This document shows positions 1-12,009 of a stretch of 64,000 bases of DNA, in pieces. The notes under the pieces were generated by a model that saw only the letters and a program-made list of their open reading frames with translations, was not told where the DNA came from and did not search any database. The stretch comes from Tridacna crocea (taxonomy: Eukaryota; Mollusca; Bivalvia; Cardiida; Cardiidae): positions 12,241,501 through 12,305,500 of the forward strand of contig OX031072.1 in assembly GCA_943736015.1 (NCBI GenBank), in the 5' to 3' direction. The position numbers and the translations under genes were made by a program. The stretch's first letter is position 1; each line of letters begins with the position of its first letter.

Positions 1-1
1 G

Positions 2-82
2 GAAGAGCCAACAAAGCGACAAGTAACGTCAAATACCGAAAGGGAGATGACTGAAGCCGAGAAAAGGGCATTACAGAAACAG
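2..82 (+). CDS. Possible 3' part of a coding exon at the window edge (unidentified)
   Basis: An open frame enters from the window edge (first full codon at base 2) and reads as a charged helix-like segment containing EMTEAEKRALQKQ. A possible donor, CAG followed by GTTCTT, lies at 82/83. The composition looks more coding-like than the flanking DNA, but the donor is weak and the frame could also simply run on to the stop at 331. I do not recognise the protein. It could be the end of an upstream exon or chance. Confidence 0.2.
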
Positions 83-202
83 GTTCTTATGATTGTTACA
101 GTTACTATCGAGTCATGCTGTACAGTTTCATTGTTCGTTTACCTGAAGACGAATGTTACAGGCGTCTGTGTCGAAAGCATTTCGGCGGTTTACGTCCAAA
201 AC

Positions 203-239
203 CTCGTAACTGCAGCTTGTTACAAGCTGCAGTTACGAG
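203..239. repeat. Perfect 18-bp inverted repeat inside a decayed foldback element
   Basis: Two 18-base arms (CTCGTAACTGCAGCTTGT and its complement) are separated by a single T. Flanking sequence (about 160-270) also pairs loosely, for example GGCGGTTTACG with AAGTAAACCG, so this is probably the heart of an old palindromic MITE. Confidence 0.6.
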
Positions 240-1029
240 TTTTTTTAAGTAAACCGACGATTTGTAGACTACTGGGCATATCGAGTTCAAATGATCGGTT
301 TTTATTTGAATGGGTAGAAATTTTTGTGTGACAATGAGAAAATCTTGTTTAACAACACATTCCTCATGATGCTTTTCCTCATGATATTTCCTCCTCACAG
401 TCGTGAAGAGAATTTCTGTTTGATAGAATGTCATTTAACCCTCAGAGAGAGTCTGTCGGTTGGCGGGGTTCTAAAATTTCGGTGCGCAGCGAAAAACTGT
501 TAATACTTTGTAAAATTTCTGTAGTTAGGAAGGTTGCTTTTAATATTATTTTGGCATCTTAGCATAAAAAAAAGACTGGCAAAAAGGAGAGAGAGAGAGG
601 AGAGAGCGAAATACCGTACTTAGCGGTTAGATCTGTCCCATGGCCTACGCGATATAAGAAATTCAACAGGAATAGAATCATTGGCCTTTTTTATCATTAT
701 TATTTTTAGTCTACGTGTTATTTTATCTACATCTAAGTTTTTAAAAGCCATCTTTGGTGGTTAAAAATGATCAACCTTTTTCAAAACGTTTTCTCAAAAA
801 CTTGCAAACCAAAAATCAAGTGCGACTTTGTGAACCAATAAAAGATAGATATTCCTAAAACTGCTTAGTGCGACTCAATGAACTTTTAAGGATAGTGTGG
901 TCTGATCTTGGATCTAAACTGCACGATCGGTAGATATTTTCCCCCAATACCTTGGAAACATACATGTAGCAGAATTTGGAGTTTTAATGTCGACTGGAAA
1001 GAATGAAGAATCCTAAACTAGATCTACCC

Positions 1030-1031
1030 AT

Positions 1032-1070
<39 letters not shown>

Positions 1071-1071
1071 T
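1030..1071. repeat. (ATTT)n microsatellite
   Basis: About ten uninterrupted tetranucleotide units. Confidence 0.95.
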
Positions 1072-1285
1072 GGTGTAGTATAGTATTTATCGCCGTTTCA
1101 ACATTATTTCAGTTAAATCGCGGCGATCAGTGCACCTATCCATGCTTTCCTGAAGTTTCTTTTATCAGTGCTCCGCACAGTGAACATTCTGTCCAAGTTA
1201 CTGGCTGCTTCCTCGGAAAGAAATTGGTCGAGCCGAAGAACTAGCAACCTCCTGTTGTTGAGTCATGTACACCACCTAGTACCGA

Positions 1286-1630
1286 TTAACCCTTTGGATG
1301 CTAAACGCGACTCACTGTTTGAGGACAGTGTAGATCAAGATCAGACTGCAAGAAAAAATCTGCTTGAAAGTTTCATGTTAGTTATTTAGCAGGTTGATGG
1401 TTAAGATTTACCCGATAATATGAAAACATAGTGTTGGTGGATGAAGATCTACTAACGTTAAAAGTTCTCCAAATACAAAAACATAGATCATCATAAGGCT
1501 TGATTCCTATACGCTACCGACTAACCCTTAAGCTGCTAAGCGCGTATCACTGACCTTTTGCGGACAATGCAGATCAAGATCATACGGCACAGAACGTGCA
1601 GTCTGATCTTGGATCTACTCTGTCCGATAA
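1286..1630. repeat. Two copies of a small palindromic TTAA-end repeat (family 2)
   Basis: Copies begin near 1286 (TTAACCCTTTGGATGC) and near 1521 (CTAACCCTTAAGCTGC). Each leads into GTAGATCAAGATC-type sequence that is echoed as GATCTTGGATCTAC, giving a central palindrome. Other copies are near 5165, 8964, 9855, 22105, 47547, 51353 and 55910. The better-preserved copies suggest a full element of about 100-145 bp ending in GGGTTAA, which again points to a TTAA target. Confidence 0.6.
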
Positions 1631-1906
1631 AATTAATGATCGGACTGGAACCCAGGCTGGGCACCCCGTGTGCCGGTTCTCTGCTATCTAATCTTAATCT
1701 GAATTGTTTGTAAAAGGTTATCTGATTGCCATTTACCTTGTCTTTCTGACTAAAGTTAGTTTGGGTTAACACTGTAGGCATCATGCCATTTGATGTAAGC
1801 TTATCTGCACGAGCAATACTGCATCGCCCAGAAAGAAAATTGGAATGGGCTATTGGGCGCCCCTCAATAAACGGAAATGATATGTAAACGAGGCTTACAC
1901 GTAAAC

Positions 1907-4900
1907 ATGGCTGACAAAAGACGACCCAAACGCCGAACCGATAAGGTATCAGCTCAATATTTGCTCATGTTTGGGATTTATGCGGCAATTAATTTGTGTA
2001 CTTGTTTGATTAAATGTTTTGCAAATTTTTAGCTGTCTATATTCGATACAACTCTTACGGGTGGAGAGTTAGCTCAGGTAATATGTCCCGAATTGTGTGA
2101 AATGTAGTGGGTGGGGTAAAAATGCCTGTCGGCATATTCTCGGCATTTAATGCTGTCGATCTTGACAGGTCAATGTTTAGCCTACAGGTATATCGTTTTT
2201 TATGTTTCTAACTCGTTCATTTGATATTTAGAAAAAGATCAAAAAGACCCATGTGCATCTTAAACAAACTTTCTTTGCAAAATAATCAGTCTTTACTTTC
2301 ATTTTCAGTTGGAAGAAAAATGTACAAAAGAAGAATATGCAGTGGCGAAACATGTCAGATTCAACACACAGGAACACATTGGCCGTTTGGCTGGAATGAC
2401 AGTCAAGTGTTTCACAGGTAAAAGGAAAACCTCTATTACTATACCACTATTAAGTTTCAAGTTTGTTTTCCAAATGATATCTTAAAAATCAACTTTTGAA
2501 ATTTGAAATCGTTGTGGGAAAATGGAAAATGCTGGTTACCAATTCAATGAATAACTAAGACCTTGCATGGAATTTTAATGTCTACTCTTGAAAAATCTCC
2601 ATAAATTTAGCTCTTCTTATTACGGCCCCTTTTAGAAATTTTGCACCCCTTGGGGATTAACTCTTTACCTCATAATCCCAAATTTTAATGACCCAGAAGT
2701 GAACTCCTTTTGAAGACACTGTGGGAAAAGGACAAGATGCTGGTAACCTGCATTTTTTTTTTTTTTTTTTTTGTTTTCCCTCAATGTTTTCTCTTCATTA
2801 TCAAAGACAAATTTCATCATTTGAACCGCATTTGAATTGTTATCTGCAAATGCTTTCAGTTTTATCAAGGGTGAAATTTTGTCATTAGTTAAAAGGTTAA
2901 ATGAAGAATCTTTGGTATTTACTCTAGAGTTAAAAGTAGCATGTATATTTATTAGTTTGATACCAAAGTATTTAATTGGTATCTAATCATATTTTACAGC
3001 ATCAGATGCAGTGAACTGTTTACTTGACTCACAATGGGCTAGGGGTAATGCAGACCCAGACTCTGAGATCATCCTGACTGACAGAAAAAGTTGTGTGAAT
3101 CTCATGAATAGGTATGATACACTCTTTTTAATCTTTCATTTGTTTTTTTGTGTGTCTTTATTTATCTGTTGAGCTCAGTGTACCCCTGACTTGGGAGTTC
3201 ACTGTGATTTTATGTCTGTTCTTACCTGCATGGCAGCCATTCTGTCCCTATTCTGAAAGATATGTGCATTGTTTCCAATGGCTGTATGTGCCAGTCCTTT
3301 CATTGTCACCTTACAGTAGCATCTGAGATTGATAATCTGAACAAAAAAAACCCAAAATAATTTAGAAATTGTTCAAGTGCCATTTTTTTTCTTTCTTAAT
3401 GTAAATTTCTATTGATATTCTTCCAAGGGGATTAAAACTAGGCTTGATATATCTACTGTGCATATTCAAGACTGAGCAGGCTGTTAGGGGTTGGTACTTT
3501 TTTGCAGATGCATTAAGCCTCCTTTTCATAGCACAAGGATCACTTACCTATGACCATTATGCTTGTATAAATATGTAAACCTGCTTTCTAATTACTTCAG
3601 ATTTCTTCAGAAGGGCCTTTTTCACAGAGCTGACAAAGTAGAAAGTAAGAGGGACAAGGAAAAGAAGAAAAAGAAAAAAGAGATAGAAGAAAAAGAGAAG
3701 ATGAAGGAAGAGGAAGAATCAAAGGCAGCAGAAAACACTTCAGAAGTAAGTGTAATCCTTTACCAAACTACAAAATTTTGGACTTTCAAAATTGAAAGCA
3801 TTTGCACATGAAAAAATGAATATGACTCAAGAATTTGAAATTTGTTTTGGTAGGCCAGAAAACAATGTGGGATAAGGCGAAATGGCTGGTTATCTTTTTC
3901 CTACAATGTTTACAAAAGAATCTTTTTCAGGGTCATAGAAACAAGGGATTGTTTAGGAAAGGGTCAAGTCTTTACCAAAGAATCGCAAGTTTAACAAACC
4001 TTAACCCTTTCCCAAACTGCAAATTTTGGACCAGACCAAATTGAAAGCATTTTGCAAGTGACAAATTAACAGTTGCTAAAAAGATGATTTTTCTATATTA
4101 CAGGGTAGAAAACATTGTGGGAAAAAGGAGAAAATGCTGCTTACCAGCATTTTTTCCTTTTTCCCAAAGTGTTTTCTAAAGGCTTCTATTCCTGACCGGC
4201 AAAAACCAGAGATTGTTTGGGAAAGGGTTAAGGAACAAGGCTCTGGAAAATACTCTAAGAAAACCAGAAAAATCATTACTCTTTTTCCCGCACAATTTTT
4301 TCGACTCCTTCAGTGACATATTCTATCACTAAAACCACAATTAAGTCTTTGAAGTAAGATGAGTCCGACGTTTTTATGAACAGGCAAAGAGTTGAACCCT
4401 TCACCAGATGACAAAATTATTTAACTCTTTACCAAATGACAAAATTTTAAACTTGTCCAAATCGAAAGCATTTGCAGATGACAAAATAAAAGTGACTGAA
4501 AATTTGAAATTTGTTTTGTGAAGGGTAGAAAATATTGTGGGAAATGGAGAAAATGTTGGTTACCAGCATTTTCTCCTTTTCCCACAATGTTTTCAAAAGG
4601 CTTCTATCTCAGGGTCGTAAAAACCAGGGATTGTTTGGGAAAGGTTTAAAGTAGAACTTAGTAGAGCATTGTGACTTGCTTAATGTATCACAGACATGTA
4701 TTTACCCCTTTTTCCTAGAGTGCCACTCATATTCATGTAAGCATTTCCTTCTTTTCACAAAACTTTTTCAAAGCAGTTCCCTAAAAATCTACTGCCTTTA
4801 CCGTTAAAAGTCACTTTTTTATGCAGTTTTTACTTAGGCTGTGTGTTAAACTGAACTTGGCATATTGCATACAGTAATGGGTTTTATTTGAGGTTTACTT

Positions 4901-7900
4901 TCATCTGTTGCAGGAAAAAATTACCAACAAAGAAAGACGATTAAAAAAGCAAGCTGAAAAGGAAGCTGAAGAAGCAAAAAAAGAAGAGAAAAAAGTATGA
5001 TCAACAGAATTTGCAAGCCTTTGAAATCTATTTTCAGTTTGTCCATTTGCTTGGTCTAAGACAAGTGGCTACATTATGTGTACAGCTCTAGAAACAAACT
5101 GACCAGATATGACATTCTTGCCTCTCTAGAGTACATGTGCTTTTTTTTTACTCTTTCTGTACTTTAGGCAACTTTGGATGCTTTTATGGACATTGTTGAT
5201 CAAGATCACACTGCACAGAGTATGCAGTCTGATATCTGATCTACACTATCCACTGCTGTATTCTAGTTTATGACTGAGTTGTCTCTCGATCTTGCAGAGG
5301 AACTGTATTTGTAGCCTTTGAGAAAGTACAATTTATTTGTTCAGTAACGAAAAAGCTAATGCAGACAAAATACTATTGCAATAGATAGTGTTCAACTCTT
5401 TACCATAACAAAAGTGTATCCATATGGACAGCTTGTTAACCTATTACCACTCAATCCCTACTTTTGACGCCCCTGAGAAAGAAGCCTTTTGAAAACACTG
5501 TGGGAAAAGGAGAAAATGCTGGTAACCAGCATTTTCTCCTTTTCCCACAGTGTTTTCTACCCTTTCCAGAACAAATTTCTATTTTTCAGTCACCTTTTTT
5601 TCGTCGTCTGCAAATGCTTTCAATTTGGACCAGTCCAAAATTTTCTCGTGTGGTAATGAGTTAAGACTACAAATTTGACTAAAGTGATGGGATTTTACTT
5701 TGATATGCTGGTGATCAGCATTTTATTATTAGTCCCCTACTGGCCAAGTGATTTCTCTGTCCTTCATTTTTCAAGAACTTGTATACAACTGACAATTTTT
5801 TGCATTAGATGAAATAAAAAAAAATCTTTGACACTGATTGTGAATCTTCTCTCCATCATTTTTCAGAAAGAGACAGCAAACAAACAGAAAAAGTACAAAT
5901 TAAATATGAGTGAAGATCAGAGATTTGTTGATGGTAATGCTGTAAGTAGCTATTTTTCTCGTATTATCTAAAACTTTATCAATTATTGGAGCTATGCTCT
6001 GTGAACAGGGGGCTTAACTCTTTACCAAACGATAAATTTTAAGCTGGTCCAAACTGAAAGCATCTGCAGACAACAAAATAAAAGTGACATGAAATATGAA
6101 ATTTGTTTTGTGAAGGGAAGAAAACATTGTTGGAAAAGGAGAAAATGCTGCTTACCAGCATATTCTCCTTTTCCCACAATGTTTTCAGAAGGCTTCTTTC
6201 TCAGGGTCGTTAAAAGTCAGGGTTGTATGGTAAAGGGTTAATGCATCTGCTAGAAGAATCGACCCTTGTCAGGCTGCCCAGGCTGACACATATCAAAACT
6301 TCTTGCTACATGTAGATTTTCTGTATGGCAAAGGACTATTCTGCTTCCATATCCAGTTTGGGAATCCTTATTATGTGATTATGCAGAAATTAAATTTTAG
6401 CAAAAGAACTTCACATATTGAAACTGTCACAAGTGCTAAAAAATAATTATGGAAAAAAGACTAAACATTTCTCAGAATGTTTTTTGTAGCATTTGAATCA
6501 AAGCATTAGAATCAAAGTATTTTTCTTTTATTGAGGTTGTTCTGGGTTGTCTCACTTTTAAGTTTTCCTGTGCACCTTAATTGTGCTGAAATTTCCATTA
6601 CTTTGTACTTTTACAGATATATGTATGGATTTACGACCCAATAAGACCCAAGACATTTTTCATAGGCTTTTTAATGCGTAAGTAATAAGTTTTAAACTTC
6701 TTGTATTGTTTTGTGTTTATAGTTTTGATTAGTTGTGTATCTTCTGTTAGAAGATATTTTTTATGTACCCTCTTCTAAAGTGTTTTGTATTCTTTTATTT
6801 GACAGGAATTTAAAACAGTTATTGTTGTTTGCCTAGACATTAGTTGATTAGGTGAATCCACATGAAGATAAACTTTAAATGGCATTGTATGTTTAAATTG
6901 TGCATATAAATTATTTTCATGCAATACTTTCCTGTCTATCTTAGATTGAAAAATTTTTGCGCTAGGGCTTTGCTGTGCCTTGCCTTATTGTAACCTAAAG
7001 CAACCAGCACTGCCCTCATTGATTGAACCATGGTTCTCAGTATAATTGAATGTGTGATCCTCTTGGAAAAAATGCTTCCATATTTGTATACACATACAGT
7101 GTATCCTTTAGGAGCATTTGTTTATAGAAGTTTCATTTGAACTTTCATCAATGGTCTATAATACACTATATCAAGAATGAAATCTCAATTCTTGTTTAGC
7201 ATGTGATCTAATTGTCATGTATTGTATTTCAAGCTTATGTGCATATCTGTATTTCAGTATTGGGAGCAGCTGGCCTATGTTTATTCCCTCTATGGCCTGA
7301 CTGGATGAGAATAGCTGTGTACTACGCAAGTTTACTTGGAGCGTCTTTTGTGGGTCTTATGCTGTTTCTTATTGTGTGTAAGTAAAATGTAAACTTTTCA
7401 AGCAGAGTAAACATGCATTTAGATTAGTTGATGCCAAATTAGCATGGTAACCCAGGTTGTGAGTTGCGATCCTACTTCAAAATCTTTTCTGTTTTTGATG
7501 ATAGTCATTGCAACAGCATTTATTTTCCGATCACCACATATCATACATTTAATTACAAACTATTTTATGGGGAGCAGCCAGTGGCTTGGAAAGAGTTGTG
7601 TATGTGGTGGTAGTAAAAATAATTTACTTTGTGAAAACGCACTGCTCCTTTCCTCAAAGTGTTTTCTTAAACTACTGGTTGAGGTATAGAAGTCATCTTT
7701 GTTTGGTTCGAAGTCATTTTATAATTATTCTTTACATTTAACGCCCGCCCGGATGGCTCAGTGGTGAGTATGTCGGACTCACGACCTGGTTGTTGTGAGT
7801 TCGGTACCCGGTTGAGGCGAACTTTCTTTCTTGCGTTTTTTTGCCTCTCACCTCTGCTAAAGCATGTGAGAAAAGTATTAGGTGGCTTTGGGAAGAAAGA

Positions 7901-9511
7901 TGTGTTATTACTGGTATGAGAATGCCAGGAAACACATGTGCATCACCGATCACCATGATATGAGCTGTTAAAGTGGCATTAAACCCAAATACAACCAACC
8001 AACCAATTGCATTTAAAGGGCATGAGCTATAAACTTGACCTTTTGCCCTTCAACCTTCAACAGACTATCCTGAGTTTAACCCTTTAACACATAAATCAAG
8101 CTTTTAAGGACCCTGAGAAAGAAGCCTTTTGAAAACATTGTGGGAAAAGAAGAACATGCTCGGAACCAGCAATTTCTCCTTTTCGCTCAATTTATTCTAC
8201 ACTTCCTAAGACAAATTTTCAGTCACTTTTATATTGTTGTCTGCAAATGTTTTCAATTTGAACCAGTCTAAAATTTTGTCGTTTGGTAAAAAGTTAAAGA
8301 CTGTGAGAAATATATCTTTTGAAAACCTCTTGAGAAAAATAAAAAGCTGGTAACCATTATTTTGTTCTTTTCCCATATTTTGAAGAGGCCTCTTCACCAG
8401 GGTCATTATATCCCCGCAAAACAACTGTTTTCTTGGGTATACTGGAATCAACCTCTCTGTCCGTGTGTGTGTCTGTCCGTCCATGTGTCTGTGTACAAAA
8501 GAATAGCAATTGCCTGTTTCTGTTAAAGTGCTGGCGGGGTATTAAGTCACATTTAGTGACAGCTCTAGTTAAAAAGTGGGACTGTTTGTAATAAGTTTAC
8601 TTTGTGCTATTTTACTGGTTGTCTTTGTTATATAATTGCCCCAAGATGCTATTATATGTAATGATATCTGTTACTGTAATTGGTAACAACTTAAATTTAG
8701 CAGATTGGAGGTTCATTTGATGCCTTGTTTATGCATTTTTGAAAAATGTGGAATCTGTAAAGGGTGCTGAGGTTGACCAAGGCCTCCATAAATGGGATTG
8801 CATGGACAAGTTTAGGGAAAAAAAAACATCTTCACAAGACAGCAATATTGAAAGCCTCTGTAGGCGACAAATATGTGACTCATGTAGTGGAATTTGTCAT
8901 TCGAAGAGTGGGAAACAATGTGGGAAAAGGGTCAAACAATTTTACAGTTTTATACTTTGACAATTAACCCTTTAGCTGCTAAACATGAATCTCTGACCAA
9001 TAGCAGAAAGTGTAGATCAAGATCAGACTGCACAGAACATGCATTCTGATCTTGGATCTACACCTTTCAAGAAAATTTTTTTTCTCACTCCAAAAATAAA
9101 TTGAAACAGTATTATTAAGGTTTTTACTGTAGGTTGGAAAGAAAGGTATGTTTTTCCATTTCAGTGCGAGTCATCATATTCTCCATTGTGTGGATGGCAA
9201 CCTTCGGTAAACATCATTTATGGATTTTCCCGAACCTAACCGAGGATGTTGGTATTATAGACTCATTCAGACCTTTATTAAAACATGATGTGTACCCTCC
9301 CCCTGAAGTATATGAGGAACAATTGAAAGAAAAGGAAAGAAAAGAGAAGAAAGAAAAAGAAAAGAAGGAAAAAGATGAAAGCAAAGAAGATAACGAGACT
9401 GAAAATGAAGATAAGAATGAGAATGGATTTGAAATGGTAGAATCTAAAGATGAAAGTGAGGGTGAAGAGCAAGATGACGAGGAACATGACAGTGAAATTG
9501 ACGAAAGTTGA
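1907..9511 (+). CDS. SEC62: Translocation protein SEC62
   Basis: Coding exons: 1907-1945, 2309-2417, 3000-3111, 3601-3745, 4914-4994, 5867-5941, 6617-6677, 7258-7377 and 9165-9511. All junctions are GT-AG and keep frame, giving 362 aa. SEC62 is an ER-membrane partner of SEC61/SEC63 in post-translational protein import. A basic N-terminus is followed by the conserved cytosolic domain (AVNCLLDSQWARG, FLQKGLFHRADKV). A lysine/glutamate-rich linker (about 105-170) leads to YVWIYDP and then two membrane segments (about 200-221 and 226-258). Next come HHLWIFPNLTEDVG and IDSFRPL, both family hallmarks, and a highly acidic tail. F336-E-M-V339 in an acidic context matches the LIR position (FEMI) by which mammalian SEC62 acts in ER-phagy; function here is inferred. 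Introns are loaded with TTAA MITEs. Identity is secure; the short first exon is supported by frame and phase. Confidence 0.95.
2657..2900 (-). mobile_element. TTAA palindromic MITE (piggyBac-like), SEC62 intron
   Basis: TTAACTCTTTACC at the left and AAAAGGTTAA at the right bound a diverged copy. The left half of the hairpin is intact. The right half is disrupted by a long poly-T tract. Confidence 0.7.
3750..3967 (+). mobile_element. TTAA-family MITE abutting the SEC62 exon 4 donor
   Basis: The left end (CCTTTACCAAAC) begins only about 6-8 bases after the GT donor at 3746. The internal left-arm sequence (GAAAGCATTTGCA) and right end (GGAAAGGGTCAA) are recognisable. The hairpin is decayed. Confidence 0.65.
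4001..4231 (+). mobile_element. TTAA palindromic MITE, SEC62 intron 4
   Basis: Bounded by TTAACCCTTTCCCAAAC and GGGAAAGGGTTAA, with a central hairpin around 4100-4170. Confidence 0.85.
4421..4649 (+). mobile_element. TTAA palindromic MITE, SEC62 intron 4
   Basis: Well-preserved copy. TTAACTCTTTACCAAATG opens it and GGAAAGGTTTAA closes it. The central TTACCAGC palindrome is intact. Confidence 0.88.
5436..5664 (-). mobile_element. TTAA palindromic MITE with a perfect 33-bp hairpin, SEC62 intron 5
   Basis: Inverted orientation, bounded by TTAACCTATTACC and GGTAATGAGTTAA. Bases 5491-5557 form a perfect stem of 33 bp with one central base. This copy has CACTGTGGG on one arm and CCCACAGTG on the other, where most copies have CATTGTGGG/CCCACAATG, so both arms changed together. 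Confidence 0.92.
6014..6241 (+). mobile_element. TTAA palindromic MITE, SEC62 intron 6
   Basis: TTAACTCTTTACCAAACG at the left and GGTAAAGGGTTAA at the right, with a hairpin of a few mismatches in the middle. Confidence 0.88.
7742..8007 (+). mobile_element. tRNA-derived SINE, SEC62 intron 8
   Basis: The head carries a Pol III A-box-like GGATGGCTCAGTGGTGAG and a B-box-like GAGTTCGGTACCCGG. The body ends in GTGGCATTAAACCC and a short (AACC)n tail near 7990-8007. This fits a full-length SINE sitting in the SEC62 sense direction. Confidence 0.8.
8076..8297 (-). mobile_element. TTAA palindromic MITE, SEC62 intron 8
   Basis: Bounded by TTAACCCTTTAACAC and GGTAAAAAGTTAA. A second, truncated copy begins at the same right-hand TTAA and runs to about 8410. 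Confidence 0.75.
8400..8570. repeat. Dispersed repeat with a 'GCTGGCGGGGTATTAAGTCACA' edge (copy 1)
   Basis: The block TGGGTATACTGGAATCAACC, CTGTCCGTCC-type runs, and then a CTGGCGGGGTATTAAGTCAC edge recurs in the opposite orientation at 18720-18890. That identifies a dispersed element of at least 170 bp. Its type is unknown. Confidence 0.5.
8964..9070. repeat. Family 2 palindromic repeat, SEC62 intron 8
   Basis: Starts TTAACCCTTTAGCTGC and contains the GTAGATCAAGATCAGACTGC arm with its near-complement. Confidence 0.65.
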
Positions 9512-11199
9512 TGTCTGAAAGTCTAATCAGAGTTGTGAACCACCAAGTTGTTGGGAAAAGGGGTTAAGTCTCTCACAGTAACCTAGATTAAGTTGCTTTT
9601 GATGTGATAAAAAGGTTAATTGCATATTAGCTCTGTACCACTCTACAAAAATGTAGACTTGTCAAACTTGAAATATTTGCAGACATCATTTCAAATACAG
9701 CTCAAATCGTGGAATTTGTTCTTTACATGGTAGAAAACTTTGTGAAAAAAGAAAAAAATGATAGTTTCCTTTTCCCCCCGTGTTTTCAGAAGGCCTCTTT
9801 CTCTTAATTGTTAAAAATCAGGATTGTGTGATAAAAGGTTAATCAGGCTCGGGTCAAAGTTTAGAATCGGCAGTCATTGTAGATCTGAGATCAGACTGCA
9901 CATTCTGAACTTGATCTAGGTTTTCTACAAAGGCTATTTGACCCATTACCACACAATCCCTACTTTTCCCACAGTGTTTTCTACCATTCCCAAGACAAAT
10001 TTCAATGTTTAAGTCACCTTTTTTTTTTTTTGTCATCTGCAAATGCTTTCAATTTGAACCAGTCTAAAATTTTGTCATGTAGTAAAGAGTTAAATTACCC
10101 TAGCTAGTGAAAGAATCTGTTCATAAGATAACCCTGCGGCAGATAACATTGAAAAAATCATAAAGAAAATCAAAATGTTGAGAGATATATTAATGCCAGT
10201 ATGAACATTGTGGCAAAAGGATGAACTACTTTTTATGTTCATGTTGTTGAGTTTCAGATATTCCTCCTTTTGTCACAGTGTTTTCTTAAGAGATCTGTTG
10301 TAAAGAACAAGAAGGTATTCGTGACATGGAAAAGTGAAAGGGCTACTACAAGTATACAAGTATACAAAAAATTGGTTGCATTGTGTTACTGACTTTGACA
10401 TTGCCCTTGGTGATGATTCTGTATATTGCATGATGAAAAATCTACCACCATACTTCAGCTTATTTTATTAATTTTTTAAACCTTTCATTGTATGCGGGCA
10501 TTATATGAAATAATGGAACAGACCACAAAATTTTACTTATGTCCAAAAATAAAAGCGTTTGCAATTAACAAATGGTCAGGTTTGTCTTTGATCAGGTAAA
10601 AAAACTTTGGGAGAAAATAGTTGTTACTAGCATTTTCCCATCTGTTTCTATGTTTGGTTAGTTACAAGCTGTGATTGATTAAGCATTTAACACCATAAAA
10701 TGTTAGTGTGGATTCGTTTCTTCAGTGTTTACAAAAAGTTGCACAATTTAAGAAATTTATGAGCATTTTGCCCAATTGATATTATCAAAAAAAAACCAAA
10801 ACAAATAAGTACATGTACTGTGAAAAGTCATTTATGAACTATACAATTGAATATGCTTTCTGTTATCAGTATTAGTAGCTTGGCTATTGAATGTGTAAAA
10901 CCTGGTTTGAGTGCTCTCTTAACATTGCATGACAAGGCTTTTTTTACATGTATAAAATTAAACTATTTTCATATTACATGTAAGCCGTGGCTCAGATTTC
11001 GGGTTGGAAAGGTAGTAACCTTTGTACTGGTATTTTTTCCTTTTTAAAACTTGGAATTGTGATTGAAAAGCATAACTTTACATGTTCAAAACTATGTTCT
11101 GTAATTTTGTGCCATAATACGTATTGTCTTGAATAGGGGCCTTTGGTACTAATGACAATTTTCTCTCCATTTCCTACATTTGGAACCACTTATTTCCGA

Positions 11200-11430
11200 C
11201 AGGGAGTCCCGTGTGGCTCAATGGTAAAGGGTAGGTAAAGTGTGGGACTTGTGGCCTGGAGTCCCCATCCTTCAGCTCTCACTGGATCCACTCTGGTTTT
11301 AGTGGGAGTGCCCTTGGGAAAGACACTTCAGAGCCCAAGCAAAATACTGGTGAAACCTAAGAAATACACTAACATGTGAGCTGTTGCTGTGATATGACTG
11401 AAATATTGGTGAAAGGGGAGTGAAACACAT
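11200..11430 (+). mobile_element. tRNA-derived SINE (second family), copy 1
   Basis: An A-box-like GTGTGGCTCAATGGTAAAGG is followed by a body shared with 47038-47255, including GAGCTGTTG and TGACTGAAAT blocks. The two copies identify a dispersed family. Confidence 0.7.
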
Positions 11431-11434
11431 AGAC

Positions 11435-11681
11435 TTAACTCTTTACCAGGTAACAAAATTTTAGACTTGTCCAAAATGAAGGCTTTTGCAGACGAAAAAT
11501 TAAATGTGACTGAAATGATGAAATTTGTATGCGGCAGGGTAGAAAACATTTTGAGAAAAGGAGAAAATGCTGGTTACCAGTATTTTCTCCTGTGACCAGT
11601 ATTTTCTCCTTTTCCAAAAATGTTTTCGAAAGCTTTCTGCACCAGAACTGTTAAAAGTCTGGCTTGTGTGGTAAAGAGTTT
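11435..11681 (+). mobile_element. TTAA palindromic MITE with duplicated hairpin arm
   Basis: Starts TTAACTCTTTACCAGG. The right arm of the hairpin (CCAGTATTTTCTCC) occurs twice in a row, which suggests slippage or repair at the cruciform tip. The right end reads GGTAAAGAGTTT. Confidence 0.8.
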
Positions 11682-12009
11682 GAGTGCAGTAGCATTTTCT
11701 CTGTTTCCCCCATTTTTTTTTTATTCTTCTTCTTCTACAGCTAAAATCCCTATATTTGAAACATACCACCTTTTTATCTGCAAATGCTTTGAATTTTGAT
11801 TGGGTTAAAGATTTTGTATTCTTCTATAGATTTAAAGGGAATTTAAAAGAATGAAATGGCTAAATTACAGTGCACCAAAGTTGATCAAAGTTGGCGATTC
11901 TATAGTTCCATCAGTCTTTAGAAAACAATTTATGCACCTTAGTATACTATATATAAATCTTCACAGATCAACAAAAAATATTGACAAAGGGAACAATTTT
12001 TCTGTTTTT

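Larger units (their letters stand above)
83..1906. other. Intergenic region upstream of SEC62
   Basis: No gene is recognisable. The stretch holds a short perfect palindrome (203-239), a GA-rich run near 586-606, an ATTT microsatellite (1030-1071) and two copies of a small palindromic repeat (from 1286 and from 1521). The SEC62 promoter should lie in the last few hundred bases, but no TATA box stands out. Confidence 0.6.

Noticed and set aside
5464-5664. Many small frames share a peptide like [18 protein letters not shown] (also at 17419, 20835, 23605 and 46738), suggesting a conserved small protein family.
   Set aside because: They are translations of the MITE hairpin. They follow element boundaries, occur in both orientations and have no independent start or codon pattern.
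9278-9487. A reverse-strand hydrophobic frame opposite the SEC62 tail.
   Set aside because: It is the complement of the Lys/Glu-rich tail codons, which automatically reads as Phe/Leu-rich.
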